NCBI GenBank assembly: GCA_910587195.1
Contig: CAJUKL010000021.1
Location: 1 to 31,310 of the forward strand
Direction: 5' to 3'
Origin: an uncultured Clostridia bacterium
GTDB lineage: Bacteria; Bacillota; Clostridia; Lachnospirales; Anaerotignaceae
DNA length: 31,310 nt
In this document: one piece after another, positions 7,803 to 15,634 of the stretch
How positions within the stretch are numbered: the first letter of the stretch is position 1
How the letters are laid out: each line of letters opens with the position of its first letter
Made by a program: the position numbers and the translations under genes
Notes under the pieces: generated by a model
What the model was told of the DNA's origin: nothing
Databases searched by the model: none
The model's input: the letters and a program-made list of their open reading frames with translations, nothing else

Positions 7803-9158
7803 ATGAAAACAGAAAAAAATTTAGGGAATTGCTTTGACCATTATTCTTTTGGCATTTTGATTGCGATTGAACTTTTAATGTCGTTTACTTTTTTGGGATA
7901 TATTCATCTTTCACCTATTTCTGTTACAATAGCATATCTTCCTATTTTGGTTGCAGGGTGTTTGTTTGGCCCTGTGCAATCTGTCATTATGGGAACTATT
8001 TTTGGAATTGCTAGTATGTATAAGGCAACTGCTTCTTATGTTATGCCTTCGGATGCTGTGTTTTCTCCATTTTTGAGTGGCTCTCCTATTAGTAGCCTTT
8101 TGTTAAGTATTGGAACAAGAACATTGTTTGGCCTTTTGGTTGGAATAGCCTTTGTACTTGTAAAAAATAAAAAGTATTATCGTTTGTGGATAGGTGTTAT
8201 TTCTGCGGTTGCGCCAAAGATACATTCTTTGATTGTTTATACTACAATGGGCATTTTGTTTCCAGAACTTGGCTATAACTATACTTCTACCTTTCAGTTG
8301 ACTTTTAATAATGTTGTTTTTATGATAATTTGTGTCATTACAGTTGAAGTATTGTGGGTGGTTTATCACAGTGATATCATACAAAAAATTAAATTTGGTA
8401 TCAATCATAATAATCCTTATGCTTCCAAAAAAATGAATTTATTTTTTATTATTTTTGAATTTTTTATGTTATGCATGGCGGTTTTTTCCACCATCTATTT
8501 TTATCAAAGAGAATCTTATATGCTGGAATGGAATGAAATTATTGTATCCCAAAAAATTGGCGCAGATTTATTGCTTTTACAGATACAATTTTTAACATCT
8601 TTACTAGCATTAAACATGATTTCTATTATTTTTTTAATTTCTATTTATAAATATATGTCATATAAAGAATATAAAGGGGAGATAGATGAACTGACAGGAA
8701 TTATGGGAAGAAGAATGTTTCTTTACCATTGTGAACATGTGGAAAATGGCTGGTTTTTATTTGTAGATGCAGATTATTTTAAAAGTATTAATGATACTTA
8801 TGGTCATGCTGTTGGGGATAAAGTTTTGCGAGAAATTGCAATGCATTTGCAAAATATTTTTGGAGAAGATGGAAAAGTAGGTAGACTTGGTGGTGATGAA
8901 TTTGCTGTTATTATTGAAAAGTCCATTACACAGCAGGTGTTGGAGCAACGGTTGCAACATTTTCTGGAAATGATTTCTGGCATATTGTCTGAAAAAAAGA
9001 TAAGTTGTAGTATAGGGGCGTATGAATTTGTTTTTAAGCATAAAGTAAAAGATTTGTTAGCAGAAACAGATGAAGTGTTATATAAGGCAAAAGAAAAAGG
9101 TCGTGCTTGTTATGTCATAAAAGCGTATGATAAACAAAATAATAAAACCACTATCTAA
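7803..9158 (+). CDS. Membrane-bound GGDEF diguanylate cyclase
   Basis: A 451-residue protein that should make cyclic di-GMP from two GTP. Residues 15-190 form a hydrophobic domain of about five or six helices; the segment with LPILVAGCLFGPVQSVIMG, then PFLSGSPISSLLLSIGTRTLFGLLVG, resembles substrate-binding (S) subunits of ECF vitamin transporters. Two further helices (about 213-235 and 255-283) lead into a GGDEF domain (292-445) with the intact motif GGDEF at 363-367 and metal residues in VDADYFK. The RxxD inhibitory site expected upstream of GGDEF is absent, so product inhibition at the I-site is unlikely. The ATG at 7803 is chosen for its AAAGAGG site. Single-gene unit ended by a hairpin that includes its stop codon. 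The sensed ligand is unknown. Confidence 0.88.
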   Translation: MKTEKNLGNCFDHYSFGILIAIELLMSFTFLGYIHLSPISVTIAYLPILVAGCLFGPVQSVIMGTIFGIASMYKATASYVMPSDAVFSPFLSGSPISSLLLSIGTRTLFGLLVGIAFVLVKNKKYYRLWIGVISAVAPKIHSLIVYTTMGILFPELGYNYTSTFQLTFNNVVFMIICVITVEVLWVVYHSDIIQKIKFGINHNNPYASKKMNLFFIIFEFFMLCMAVFSTIYFYQRESYMLEWNEIIVSQKIGADLLLLQIQFLTSLLALNMISIIFLISIYKYMSYKEYKGEIDELTGIMGRRMFLYHCEHVENGWFLFVDADYFKSINDTYGHAVGDKVLREIAMHLQNIFGEDGKVGRLGGDEFAVIIEKSITQQVLEQRLQHFLEMISGILSEKKISCSIGAYEFVFKHKVKDLLAETDEVLYKAKEKGRACYVIKAYDKQNNKTTI

Positions 9159-9171
9159 AAAGATAGTGGTT
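9146..9171. terminator. Bidirectional terminator between the GGDEF gene and pyrC
   Basis: 11-bp perfect stem (AACCACTATCT/AGATAGTGGTT) with an AAAA loop; the GGDEF stop codon sits at its tip. It is followed by CCTTTT on the plus strand and by TTTTATTATTTT on the minus strand, so it can end both convergent units. Confidence 0.8.
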
Positions 9172-9250
9172 AGTCCTTTTGTAAACTCCATCCAGTGGAT
9201 GCCCAGCAACAACCAGAATGAAATGGAAATTGAAGTCTTAAGGTTTTTTA

Positions 9251-10543
9251 TTATTTTTCTACAAGTTCTCCATTTTCTACAACAATATTGCCATCAACAA
9301 TCGTATATAGAACTTTTCCTTTTACTTCAAAACCACCAAATGGTGTATTTTTACTTTTGGAGGCAAAAGTGCGAGGGTCAATTTGATAGCTTTCATTTGG
9401 GTTGACAATGGTAATATCTGCTGCTTTTCCAACAGTTAAAGTACCTTTATCAATGCCTAGCATTTTTGCAGGATTCCATGTCATTTTGCAAATTAATTCC
9501 ATTGGTGTCAGCCAGCCTTCTCCCACAAGCACAGTAATTCCTAAGGGTAATGCTGTTTCTAAACCAACAATGCCAAAAGCAACCTTTTCATATTCACAAT
9601 TTTTTTCATCAATACTGTGTGGTGCGTGGTCTGTTGCAATAATTTCAATAACATTATCTTTTAAAGCCTGACGAATAGCAAGAACATCTTCTTTTGCACG
9701 GAGGGGGGGATTCATTTTTGTGTTTCCATCATAATCTGTAATAAAATCATCACTCAAAGTAAAATGATGGGGTGTTGCTTCCGCAGTTACATTTTGTCCA
9801 TCTTGTTTTGCTTGGCGTAACAATGCAACACTACCTTTGGTGCTCATGTGGCAGATATGCAGTTTTGAATGGGTGCTTTTTGCTAATATAATATCTCTTG
9901 CAACAATGACTTCTTCTGAATCATTAGAAATTCCTTTTAAACCTAAAAGCTGTGCGCTTGAACCTGCATTCATGGAGCCACCTGCAACTAAAGCAATATC
10001 TTCACAATGGGAAAGAACAGGAATATCAAACATTTTTGCATATTTCATAGCTGTTTTTAGTAAGCCAGAAGAAGGGACACTTTTTCCATCTTCACTGATG
10101 GCGCAAGCACCTGCCTTTGCCATTTTGCCAATATTAGATAATTCTTCTCCTTTTTGTCCTTTGGTAATGGCACCAATGGGTAAAATGTGCACAACTCCTT
10201 CTCTTTCTGCTTTTAATTTGATGTATTCTACCATAATATCGCTGTCACAAACAGGATTTGTGTTTGGCATAGGGCAAATTGTTGTAAAACCACCTTTTGC
10301 AGCACTTCTTGTGCCAGTTGCAATGGTTTCTTTATATTCATATCCTGGTTCCCGTAGATGTACATGAACATCAATTAAACCAGGAATGACCCAATTTCCG
10401 GAGGCATCAATTACTTTATCTGCTTGTTCAGTAATTTTTTTTTGCATTTTGGAAAGGATTCCATTTTCTACTAAGATGTCCATTACTTCATTTGTTTGAG
10501 AAGCGGGGTCTATTACTTGTCCATTTTGAATTAAAAGTTTCAT
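9251..10543 (-). CDS. pyrC: Dihydroorotase (class I)
   Basis: A 430-residue amidohydrolase that cyclises carbamoyl-aspartate to dihydroorotate, step three of UMP synthesis. Metal and catalytic residues are at expected places: DVHVHLREPG with His60 and His62, EDGKSV with Asp152, His179 in LSHCED, His232 in HICHMST, and Asp305 in ATDHAPH. The substrate motif MPNTNP is also present. Its ATG overlaps the pyrB stop as ATGA, with AAGGAGG inside the end of pyrB, so the two are translationally coupled. Confidence 0.96.
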   Translation of the reverse strand: MKLLIQNGQVIDPASQTNEVMDILVENGILSKMQKKITEQADKVIDASGNWVIPGLIDVHVHLREPGYEYKETIATGTRSAAKGGFTTICPMPNTNPVCDSDIMVEYIKLKAEREGVVHILPIGAITKGQKGEELSNIGKMAKAGACAISEDGKSVPSSGLLKTAMKYAKMFDIPVLSHCEDIALVAGGSMNAGSSAQLLGLKGISNDSEEVIVARDIILAKSTHSKLHICHMSTKGSVALLRQAKQDGQNVTAEATPHHFTLSDDFITDYDGNTKMNPPLRAKEDVLAIRQALKDNVIEIIATDHAPHSIDEKNCEYEKVAFGIVGLETALPLGITVLVGEGWLTPMELICKMTWNPAKMLGIDKGTLTVGKAADITIVNPNESYQIDPRTFASKSKNTPFGGFEVKGKVLYTIVDGNIVVENGELVEK

Positions 10544-11460
10544 TTTTGTCCTCCTTGATATAATAATTTTAAAATTGCCATTCTTACCGCAACACCATTT
10601 TTTACTTGAATATTGATAACAGAATTTTCGCCATCAATAATATCTGTGCTAAGTTCAATCCCCCTGTTAACAGGCCCTGGATGCATAATCAAGACATTTT
10701 TTTTCGCATATTTTAAAATTTCTTTGTTAATTCCAAATAATTCGCGATACTCCGCTAAATCTGGAAAAGCTGTTGTTTTTTGTCTTTCAAATTGGATACG
10801 TAGTCCCATGACAATATCAGCATCTTTGACAGCTTCTTTTATATCTGGTGTTGTTTTTACACCAAGTAATCCAGAGCCACCTAATAAAGTGGAGGGACCT
10901 GCTAGAGTCACACTTGCACCTAATTTTGATAAGCCGAACACATTACTTCTTGCAACACGGCTGTGAGAAATATCACCAATAATTGCAACTTTTAATCCTT
11001 CAAAACTTTTTTTATATTCTGATATGGTAAATAAATCTAATAATGCTTGGGTAGGATGTTCATTAGAGCCATCTCCTGCATTGATGACATGAGCAGATAC
11101 ATTTTTGGCTAAAATATGAGGAGCACCTGTCATGCTGTGGCGCATTATCATGATTTTTACTCCCATTTGGTCTAATGTTTTGCCGGTATCAATTAAACTT
11201 TCGCCCTTTTTTACACTGCTTGTGCCAACTCCTAAATCTTGTACTGTTGCACCTAAATATTTTCCAGCAAGAGAAAAAGAAGTTTTTGTTCTTGTACTAT
11301 TTTCATAAAATAGGCTGACAATGCTACAGCCTTTGATTTCATTGACTCGTTTAGAACTGTCATCAATACGAAGTTTCATTTCTTTTGCGGTTTCCAGTAT
11401 TTCCAAGATTTCCTCTTTTGTCATATCCTTTAGACCAAGAATATCCTTTCTGTTTCGCAT
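10540..11460 (-). CDS. pyrB: Aspartate carbamoyltransferase catalytic subunit
   Basis: 306 residues, standard length. It condenses carbamoyl phosphate with aspartate, the committed step of pyrimidine synthesis. The carbamoyl-phosphate loop STRTKTSF, the MRHSM segment, HPTQALLDLFT, GDISHSRVARSN and the C-terminal HPGPVNRG are all visible. The start follows AAAGGAGGATTATT. No pyrI regulatory subunit gene is next to it; the gene leads directly into pyrC. Control is probably exercised in the leader, where a small ORF overlaps a terminator. Confidence 0.96.
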   Translation of the reverse strand: MRNRKDILGLKDMTKEEILEILETAKEMKLRIDDSSKRVNEIKGCSIVSLFYENSTRTKTSFSLAGKYLGATVQDLGVGTSSVKKGESLIDTGKTLDQMGVKIMIMRHSMTGAPHILAKNVSAHVINAGDGSNEHPTQALLDLFTISEYKKSFEGLKVAIIGDISHSRVARSNVFGLSKLGASVTLAGPSTLLGGSGLLGVKTTPDIKEAVKDADIVMGLRIQFERQKTTAFPDLAEYRELFGINKEILKYAKKNVLIMHPGPVNRGIELSTDIIDGENSVINIQVKNGVAVRMAILKLLYQGGQK

Positions 11461-11482
11461 AATAATCCTCCTTTATTTTTTT

Positions 11483-11528
11483 ACAAAAAGAAAGACAATT
11501 AAAAGAAAAATTATTTCTTTCATTGTCT
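11483..11528 (-). terminator. Leader terminator (attenuator candidate) of pyrBC
   Basis: Minus-strand hairpin with outer arms AGACAAT (11522-11528) and ATTGTCT (11493-11499) and a partly paired A/U-rich interior, followed by TTCTTTTTG. It lies between the leader ORF and pyrB, and its 5' arm contains the last codons and stop of that ORF, so a translating ribosome would prevent folding. Confidence 0.6.
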
Positions 11529-11567
11529 TATAGCCATAAAATCAATTTGTTTTGTCATGTAAATCAT
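11520..11567 (-). CDS. 15-residue pyr leader peptide (candidate)
   Basis: A short frame encoding MIYMTKQIDFMAIRQ, preceded by AGGGGG seven bases before the ATG. Its stop codon is embedded in the terminator stem upstream of pyrB. The geometry recalls leader-peptide-coupled attenuation, as for E. coli pyrL-pyrBI, although the peptide itself is not related. I see no PyrR-binding-loop consensus in the leader. Whether the peptide is made is inferred only from the ribosome site and the overlap. Confidence 0.5.
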   Translation of the reverse strand: MIYMTKQIDFMAIRQ

Positions 11568-11719
11568 GTTTGCGCCCCCTGTATGTATTGTTTTTTTATT
11601 TTAACATATTTTTTTACAAAATTCCATAGATAAATTACAAAAAATAGGGTAAGCACATAAAAATTTTTCTGCAAAAATTATAATAATTTTGAGTTTAAAA
11701 ACAAAAAAATGGCTTATTA

Positions 11720-11945
11720 TAAACTTAACGAAAGTCAGAAGTTTTTGGAAAAACTTTTTTCACTTGTGAAAAGTTCCTCCAGGTCTACACTCCGTTCCGG
11801 TCGGTTCTAAACGAACGTCCACCGGATGTTCAGAACTCTCTTCAAAAACGCGCTTGCAAGCGTAAAAAGACCATAGGGCTTTGCCCTACAACCCACAAGC
11901 TTTTTGAAAAAAGCTTGCAAGAGTTTGAGAACGGAGTTCTCAAGG
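11720..11945 (-). repeat. Dispersed multi-hairpin repeat, copy R4 (inverted)
   Basis: Same element in reverse orientation: CAAGC/GCTTG hairpin, GTAGGGC/GCCCTA, ACGCTTGCAAGCGC, the AACATCC/GGACGTT stem and GGAGGAAC with GTTTTTCC, the last kept paired by two G-U wobbles. It ends in an extra stem TTGAGAAC-GGA-GTTCTCAA (11925-11943) just before the next gene. The adjoining AT-rich stretch 11600-11719 holds no gene I can support. Confidence 0.8.
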
Positions 11946-11977
11946 TTTTAAGGTTTTAAAAATAAGGGGTGAAAAAA

Positions 11978-13183
11978 ATGACAGATGGTGTTTGTTTGAT
12001 ACTGGTAAAAGAAGAAAACTATTATGACATCACACAACTTGTAGAACAAATACAGTGGAAAGGTGCTTCCTGTCGTACCTTAAGCGCTACACTGATAGAT
12101 GATGATGGATACCAACATGCACGCAGTCAGATTGATGTAGAACAAGGAAATCAGTGTTTATTTTATTATGATGGGGTGGAACTTTTTCGGGGAATCATTA
12201 TGACACAAACACAAAATAACAGTAAAAAAATGACTTTTACTGCTTATGACAATAGGATTTATCTAGCAAATAATAAAGATACTTTTGTCTATGAAAATAA
12301 AACTGCAAGTGAAATTTTTCGAGATTGCTGTACCCGTTTTCAAATTCCAATAGGAGAAGTGGCAGAATGTACCTATAAAATTCCAGAATTGACCAAAAGT
12401 AAAACAACGGCTTTTGATACGATTGCAGACGCTTTAAGTCTTGATTTTGACGCTACTGGAATCCGGCACTATATCACAAGTGACAAAGGAATTTTGAATC
12501 TGACAACAAGACGGGAAAATATTTTGCAATGGGTGATAGAAGTAGGGCAAAATATCAGTAATTACACTTACAGCAAAAGTATCGAATCCATCAAAACACG
12601 GGTCAAAATGGTGTCCAAAGAAGGTACAACGATTGCAGAAAAAAGCAATTCCGAATTAGAAAAGAAAATTGGTATTTTTCAAGAAATTGAAAAGCCAGAA
12701 GAAAGCCTAACAACGGCACAAATAAAAGATATGGTAAACAGTATTTTAAACGAAAAAAGTACACCAGAAAGAACCTTAAGCTTAGAAGCCATTGGGATTA
12801 TAGAAGTGGTTTCTGGTATAGGTGTGTATGTTATCATTCCAGAATTGGAATTGTCTCGCACGTTTTATGTAGATGAAGATACCCATACCTTTCAAGATAA
12901 CTTTCACAAAATGTCTTTAAAACTGAACTATGCAAATGATGTTGAAAAAGAACAAGAAAAAGAAGAAAATGAGTATCAAATTGGGAATATCGTACAGTTT
13001 CAGGGTGGATACCATTATGTTAGTAGTAATGCAGCAAAACCAGTAGGGGCAAAATGTGCCGCAGGTTCCGCAAAAATTACTTTGATAGCAAAAGGTGCAA
13101 AACACCCTTATCATTTGATACATACCGATAGTAGCACTAGGGTGTATGGTTGGGTAGACAAAGATAGCTTTCAAAAAATATAA
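11978..13183 (+). CDS. Orphan XkdQ-like phage tail hub protein with C-terminal SH3-like domain
   Basis: About 401 residues. The main part (to about 325) matches XkdQ/YqbQ-type baseplate hub proteins of PBSX-like myophages in pattern: ITQLVEQIQWKGASCRTLSA at the N-terminus, an AYDNRIYLANNKDTFVYEN segment, and a C-terminal half ending SRTFYVDEDTHTFQDNFHKM. After a Glu/Lys-rich linker (about 325-335), the last 70 residues (GNIVQFQGGYHYVSSN, then HPYHLIH and VYGWVD) form a small domain usually found in phage LysM tail proteins and lysins. The ATG at 11978 is preferred over an upstream GTG because AAGGGG precedes it. No other tail gene is nearby, so it is a phage remnant or a domesticated single gene. 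Confidence 0.75.
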   Translation: MTDGVCLILVKEENYYDITQLVEQIQWKGASCRTLSATLIDDDGYQHARSQIDVEQGNQCLFYYDGVELFRGIIMTQTQNNSKKMTFTAYDNRIYLANNKDTFVYENKTASEIFRDCCTRFQIPIGEVAECTYKIPELTKSKTTAFDTIADALSLDFDATGIRHYITSDKGILNLTTRRENILQWVIEVGQNISNYTYSKSIESIKTRVKMVSKEGTTIAEKSNSELEKKIGIFQEIEKPEESLTTAQIKDMVNSILNEKSTPERTLSLEAIGIIEVVSGIGVYVIIPELELSRTFYVDEDTHTFQDNFHKMSLKLNYANDVEKEQEKEENEYQIGNIVQFQGGYHYVSSNAAKPVGAKCAAGSAKITLIAKGAKHPYHLIHTDSSTRVYGWVDKDSFQKI

Positions 13184-13200
13184 AATATCAGTGTAATTTG

Positions 13201-13228
13201 TTGAAAATAAAAAAAGATATGTTACAAT
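13201..13228 (+). promoter_or_regulatory. Promoter of the small toxin gene
   Basis: TTGAAA (13201-13206), 16-bp spacer, TACAAT (13223-13228) with an upstream TG extension. It gives a leader of about 55 bases. Confidence 0.65.
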
Positions 13229-13259
13229 AAAAGCAAGGTAACCAAAATGGGGTAGCTAG

Positions 13260-13283
13260 CCTCCCTTTTACGAAAGAGGGAGG
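13260..13283 (+). promoter_or_regulatory. SD-sequestering hairpin of the toxin mRNA
   Basis: 10-bp stem CCTCCCTTTT/AAGAGGGAGG with loop ACGA. The 3' arm contains the AGGGAGG ribosome-binding site of the small ORF at 13292, so the mRNA as folded should be translated poorly, a common feature of type I toxin mRNAs. Confidence 0.7.
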
Positions 13284-13291
13284 TGGATACT

Positions 13292-13375
13292 ATGACGACT
13301 TTCGAATGTCTTTATTTGATGGTAGCGTTTGCTACATTAGTCGTTTTAATCCTTGACTTTAAGTCAAAAAAATAA
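13292..13375 (+). CDS. Holin-like type I toxin (27 residues)
   Basis: A tiny membrane peptide starting MTTFECLYLMVAFATLVV and ending in a charged FKSKK tail: one hydrophobic helix with a short N-terminus, the pattern of the Firmicute putative holin-like toxin family (relatives of TxpA/BsrG-type peptides). Such peptides depolarise the membrane and are held silent by an antisense RNA. Here the SD is very strong (AGGGAGG) but lies in a hairpin, and a terminator follows the stop at once. Its own promoter is at 13201. I could not find a convincing antisense promoter on the minus strand, so the antitoxin is unproven. It sits between a phage tail gene and a MITE, typical of accessory DNA. Confidence 0.75.
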   Translation: MTTFECLYLMVAFATLVVLILDFKSKK

Positions 13376-13404
13376 CTGCCCCATAGTGCCTTAGGGCAGT
13401 TATT
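13371..13404. terminator. Terminator after the toxin gene
   Basis: Arms AATAACTGCCC (13371-13381) and GGGCAGTTATT (13394-13404), an 11-bp perfect stem overlapping the stop codon and followed by ACTTCATG. On the minus strand it is followed by TTTTTTTGAC, so it could also end a transcript from that side. Confidence 0.7.
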
Positions 13405-13410
13405 ACTTCA

Positions 13411-13697
13411 TGCTGACACTCCCATGCCTAAAGGCATGGGGTTCTTAATTACATAAACTTCTAAATATACTCGAAAGCATATAAAACTAATCTACTTCAT
13501 TAAGACTTTCACTATCAAAGATACCATTGTATCCATTAACGATAGTATAAGGCTCGCGTCAAAACCTTTTATTTTCATGGTTTTATTATACCATTTCTTG
13601 TTCATAAAAGCAATATTAACATATACTAATCAAATATTGAAATAAAAAAAATGCTTTCATCCCACCCCTAAAGGAGTGGGATGAAAGCATTTAGCTT
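13411..13697 (-). mobile_element. IS200/IS605-like MITE, copy A
   Basis: A 287-bp element read on the minus strand. It begins after TTAC (left-end target typical of IS200/IS605 Y1 elements), has a left-end hairpin with arms AATGCTTTCATCCC/GGGATGAAAGCATT, and ends with the right-end hairpin CCCATGCCTTTAGGCATGGG followed by AGTGTCAGCA. No TnpA or TnpB is encoded. Inside is a promoter TTGCTT-17-TATAAT (13585-13613, minus) reading toward the right end. Copy B at 19034-19319 is almost identical and inverted relative to this one. Confidence 0.8.
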
Positions 13698-13818
13698 GTA
13701 AAGAAGATACTAATGATTTAATAATACTTATTTTCATTGTTAATTTATAGTATTTGAGTATTAAATTATGTTATAATGTTATAGACGGACATTCAAAAAT
13801 TTGAGGTTCAAAATGATA

Positions 13819-13847
13819 TTGTTATAAATCTAGAAAACGTTTATAAT
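13819..13847 (+). promoter_or_regulatory. Promoter of the HipA-like kinase cassette
   Basis: TTGTTA (13819-13824), 17-bp spacer, TATAAT (13842-13847), 27 bases before the kinase start. A second extended -10 (TGTTATAAT at 13769-13777) lies further up without a clear -35. Confidence 0.6.
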
Positions 13848-13874
13848 GAAGTTGAATTTTAGTGAAAAGAGAGG

Positions 13875-14615
13875 ATGAAGTTGAAAAAAATGAATATTTT
13901 TAACGATTCTACTAAGATGGTAAATTTAAAAGAATATAAAATATCTTTATCACCTGGTGCAAATGCAAGCAGACCGAAGTATCAAATTACAACACCAAGC
14001 GGTGAAGTTTACTTTAAATTCAAAATGACAGATAATGAAATTGGGGCAGAAATATTTTCTTATCATATTGCAAAAGCTCTGAATATTCCAGTTGCAAATA
14101 CTTGTTTAGCAACTTATAAAAACAAAGTTGGTATTGCTAGTTATGATATAGGGTATTTTACAGAACCAGAAGATTTAGATTCTTATTCTATAAAAAATTA
14201 TTTAGACGTTTCTGGTTTCATAGATATGTGTTTATTTGATTATATTATTATGAATGAGGACCGTCATGCTGGGAATTGGGGTATCGTTAATAATAAAGTA
14301 GCACCTTTATTTGACCATAATAATTGCTTCGGTGGTAGAGATGGTTTTGTTGATTTAGAACATTTTATGGTCACTGTCACTTCTCCATTTTATGTTGATA
14401 CAGAGTATCAACAACGTCATGATATGATACTTGAATTTTTATATAAGCACTATAGACAAGATGTTGCTTTATTTATACAAAAAATCGGTTATTTAAAGCC
14501 TATTCACGATGCTGCGTTAGAAGAATATGATATTCAAATTTCTAATAAACTAAATCATGTTCTTTTTAAAAGAATAGATTATATGCATAGGAAAGTGAGG
14601 GAATTTCATGGGTGA
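13875..14615 (+). CDS. Short HipA-fold serine/threonine kinase
   Basis: A 246-residue kinase of the HipA superfamily lacking the N-terminal subdomain of full HipA (about 440 residues). Visible motifs: a Gly-rich stretch SPGANASRPKY (26-36), the ATP-lysine candidate Lys48 in YFKFK, a helix-C glutamate Glu59, the catalytic loop NEDRHAGNWG with Asp129 and Asn134, and the metal-binding LFDHNNCFG with Asp147. All catalytic residues are present, so it should be active; substrates of the family include tRNA synthetases (HipA, HipT). The start is uncertain: ATG at 13875 is very near GAGAGG, and TTG at 13881 would space better. The next gene overlaps it by 8 bases. No HipB-like DNA-binding gene is adjacent. 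Confidence 0.8.
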   Translation: MKLKKMNIFNDSTKMVNLKEYKISLSPGANASRPKYQITTPSGEVYFKFKMTDNEIGAEIFSYHIAKALNIPVANTCLATYKNKVGIASYDIGYFTEPEDLDSYSIKNYLDVSGFIDMCLFDYIIMNEDRHAGNWGIVNNKVAPLFDHNNCFGGRDGFVDLEHFMVTVTSPFYVDTEYQQRHDMILEFLYKHYRQDVALFIQKIGYLKPIHDAALEEYDIQISNKLNHVLFKRIDYMHRKVREFHG

Positions 14616-15156
14616 TAAGATATTGATTATGAATTTCAACAATGAATGTATAGGGTATGTAGAAAGAACGAAAAATTCTTTTGTACAAAATTACCAAGGT
14701 AAAGTAGAAGAATTCCAAACACTACCTCATATTATGCAAGGAATTGCGCCAGAGCCTACTCAATTTCCAGCAGCGAATGAGGTTTTAGAATATTATTATA
14801 TGAATCATTTAGATGTATGGGAGTATCTAAAAAAGAGCAACGGTTTCAAAAGCAGTAGAAATATTTGGTTCATGGCAGAACCTATCGGTGAAGTTTGGAT
14901 ACCTTTAGTAGTAGGTATGCAGAAATATAGCCGATATGATAATTGGTTTAAAATAAATGATGAAATTAAAATACAAATGAATGCTTTTGCTAATGTAAAT
15001 AGACATTCCATTGATATTTTGCCACATTGTATTATTCCCTATTTAAAGAAAGCACCACAAGGCAGATTTAGTACAGTACATGGCAGGGTATATGATTTAC
15101 GAGAATACCCTTCTTTGAAAGGGCTTATTGGTAGACTCATTTTTTATTTTGATTAA
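14608..15156 (+). CDS. Unknown partner of the HipA-like kinase, possibly HipS-like
   Basis: 182 residues, overlapping the kinase gene by 8 bases with a GAGGG ribosome site inside it, so the two are coupled. I do not recognise the family with confidence. The first 90 residues (ILIMNFNNECIGYVE, F..NYQGKVEEF, then GIAPEPTQFPAANEVLEYY and DVWEYLKKSNGF) follow the order of short motifs in the N-terminal subdomain of HipA and in HipS (x-Gly-x-Val, Phe-x-Tyr, LxP-x-P, then a D-x-x-x-x-L segment before the small-residue loop). If so this is a split HipA, with the kinase and N-subdomain on separate chains as in HipBST but in reversed gene order. The last 80 residues match nothing I know. No signal peptide or membrane helix. 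Confidence 0.55.
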   Translation: MGDKILIMNFNNECIGYVERTKNSFVQNYQGKVEEFQTLPHIMQGIAPEPTQFPAANEVLEYYYMNHLDVWEYLKKSNGFKSSRNIWFMAEPIGEVWIPLVVGMQKYSRYDNWFKINDEIKIQMNAFANVNRHSIDILPHCIIPYLKKAPQGRFSTVHGRVYDLREYPSLKGLIGRLIFYFD

Positions 15157-15199
15157 ATGATACTATAAATTAGTTAATAAATTTAAGGAGAAAGTAAGT

Positions 15200-15634
15200 A
15201 TGAGGATAAAAAGAGTAAATGGAGCAAGTGATTTACCATTACCTATGTATGCAACAGATGGAGCAAGTGGTATGGATATTGTTGCAAATATAAGAGAGGA
15301 CATTATTTTAAAGAGTGGAGAAAGAAAGTTAATTCCTATAGGTTTTTCATTTCAGTTAAAAAATGGACAAGAACTTCAGGTGAGACCAAGATCAGGTTTA
15401 GCTTTAAAGCATGGTATTACTGTCTTAAATACACCAGGTACAATTGATTCTGATTATCGTGGAGAAGTTGGAGTAATATTAATTAATTTGGGGCAGGAAG
15501 ATTTTTTGATAAAGAGAGGAGATAGAATTGCTCAATTAGTGCTATCTGATGTAAAAAGAGAATCCTTAGAAGAAGTGAATGAGTTAGATGAAACTATACG
15601 AGATGATAGTGGATTCGGTAGTACTGGTATTTAG
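15200..15634 (+). CDS. dut: dUTP diphosphatase (trimeric dUTPase)
   Basis: 144 residues, standard for homotrimeric dUTPase, which hydrolyses dUTP to dUMP and pyrophosphate. All five motifs are present: DGASGMD (20-26), RPRSGLA (62-68), the substrate loop TPGTIDSDYRGEV (78-90) with the catalytic aspartate, RGDRIAQ (107-113) and the C-terminal GFGSTG (138-143). SD AAGGAGA precedes the start. It follows the kinase pair after 43 bases and may be its third gene. dUTPases are common on phages and mobile islands, which fits this MITE-flanked position. Confidence 0.93.
   Translation: MRIKRVNGASDLPLPMYATDGASGMDIVANIREDIILKSGERKLIPIGFSFQLKNGQELQVRPRSGLALKHGITVLNTPGTIDSDYRGEVGVILINLGQEDFLIKRGDRIAQLVLSDVKRESLEEVNELDETIRDDSGFGSTGI

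Noticed and set aside
11529..11600. PyrR-binding site upstream of pyrB
   Set aside because: The conserved PyrR anti-antiterminator loop could not be found; only the small ORF and terminator are visible.
12679..13174. Minus-strand frames opposite the tail-hub gene
   Set aside because: Shadows of the coding strand without ribosome sites.
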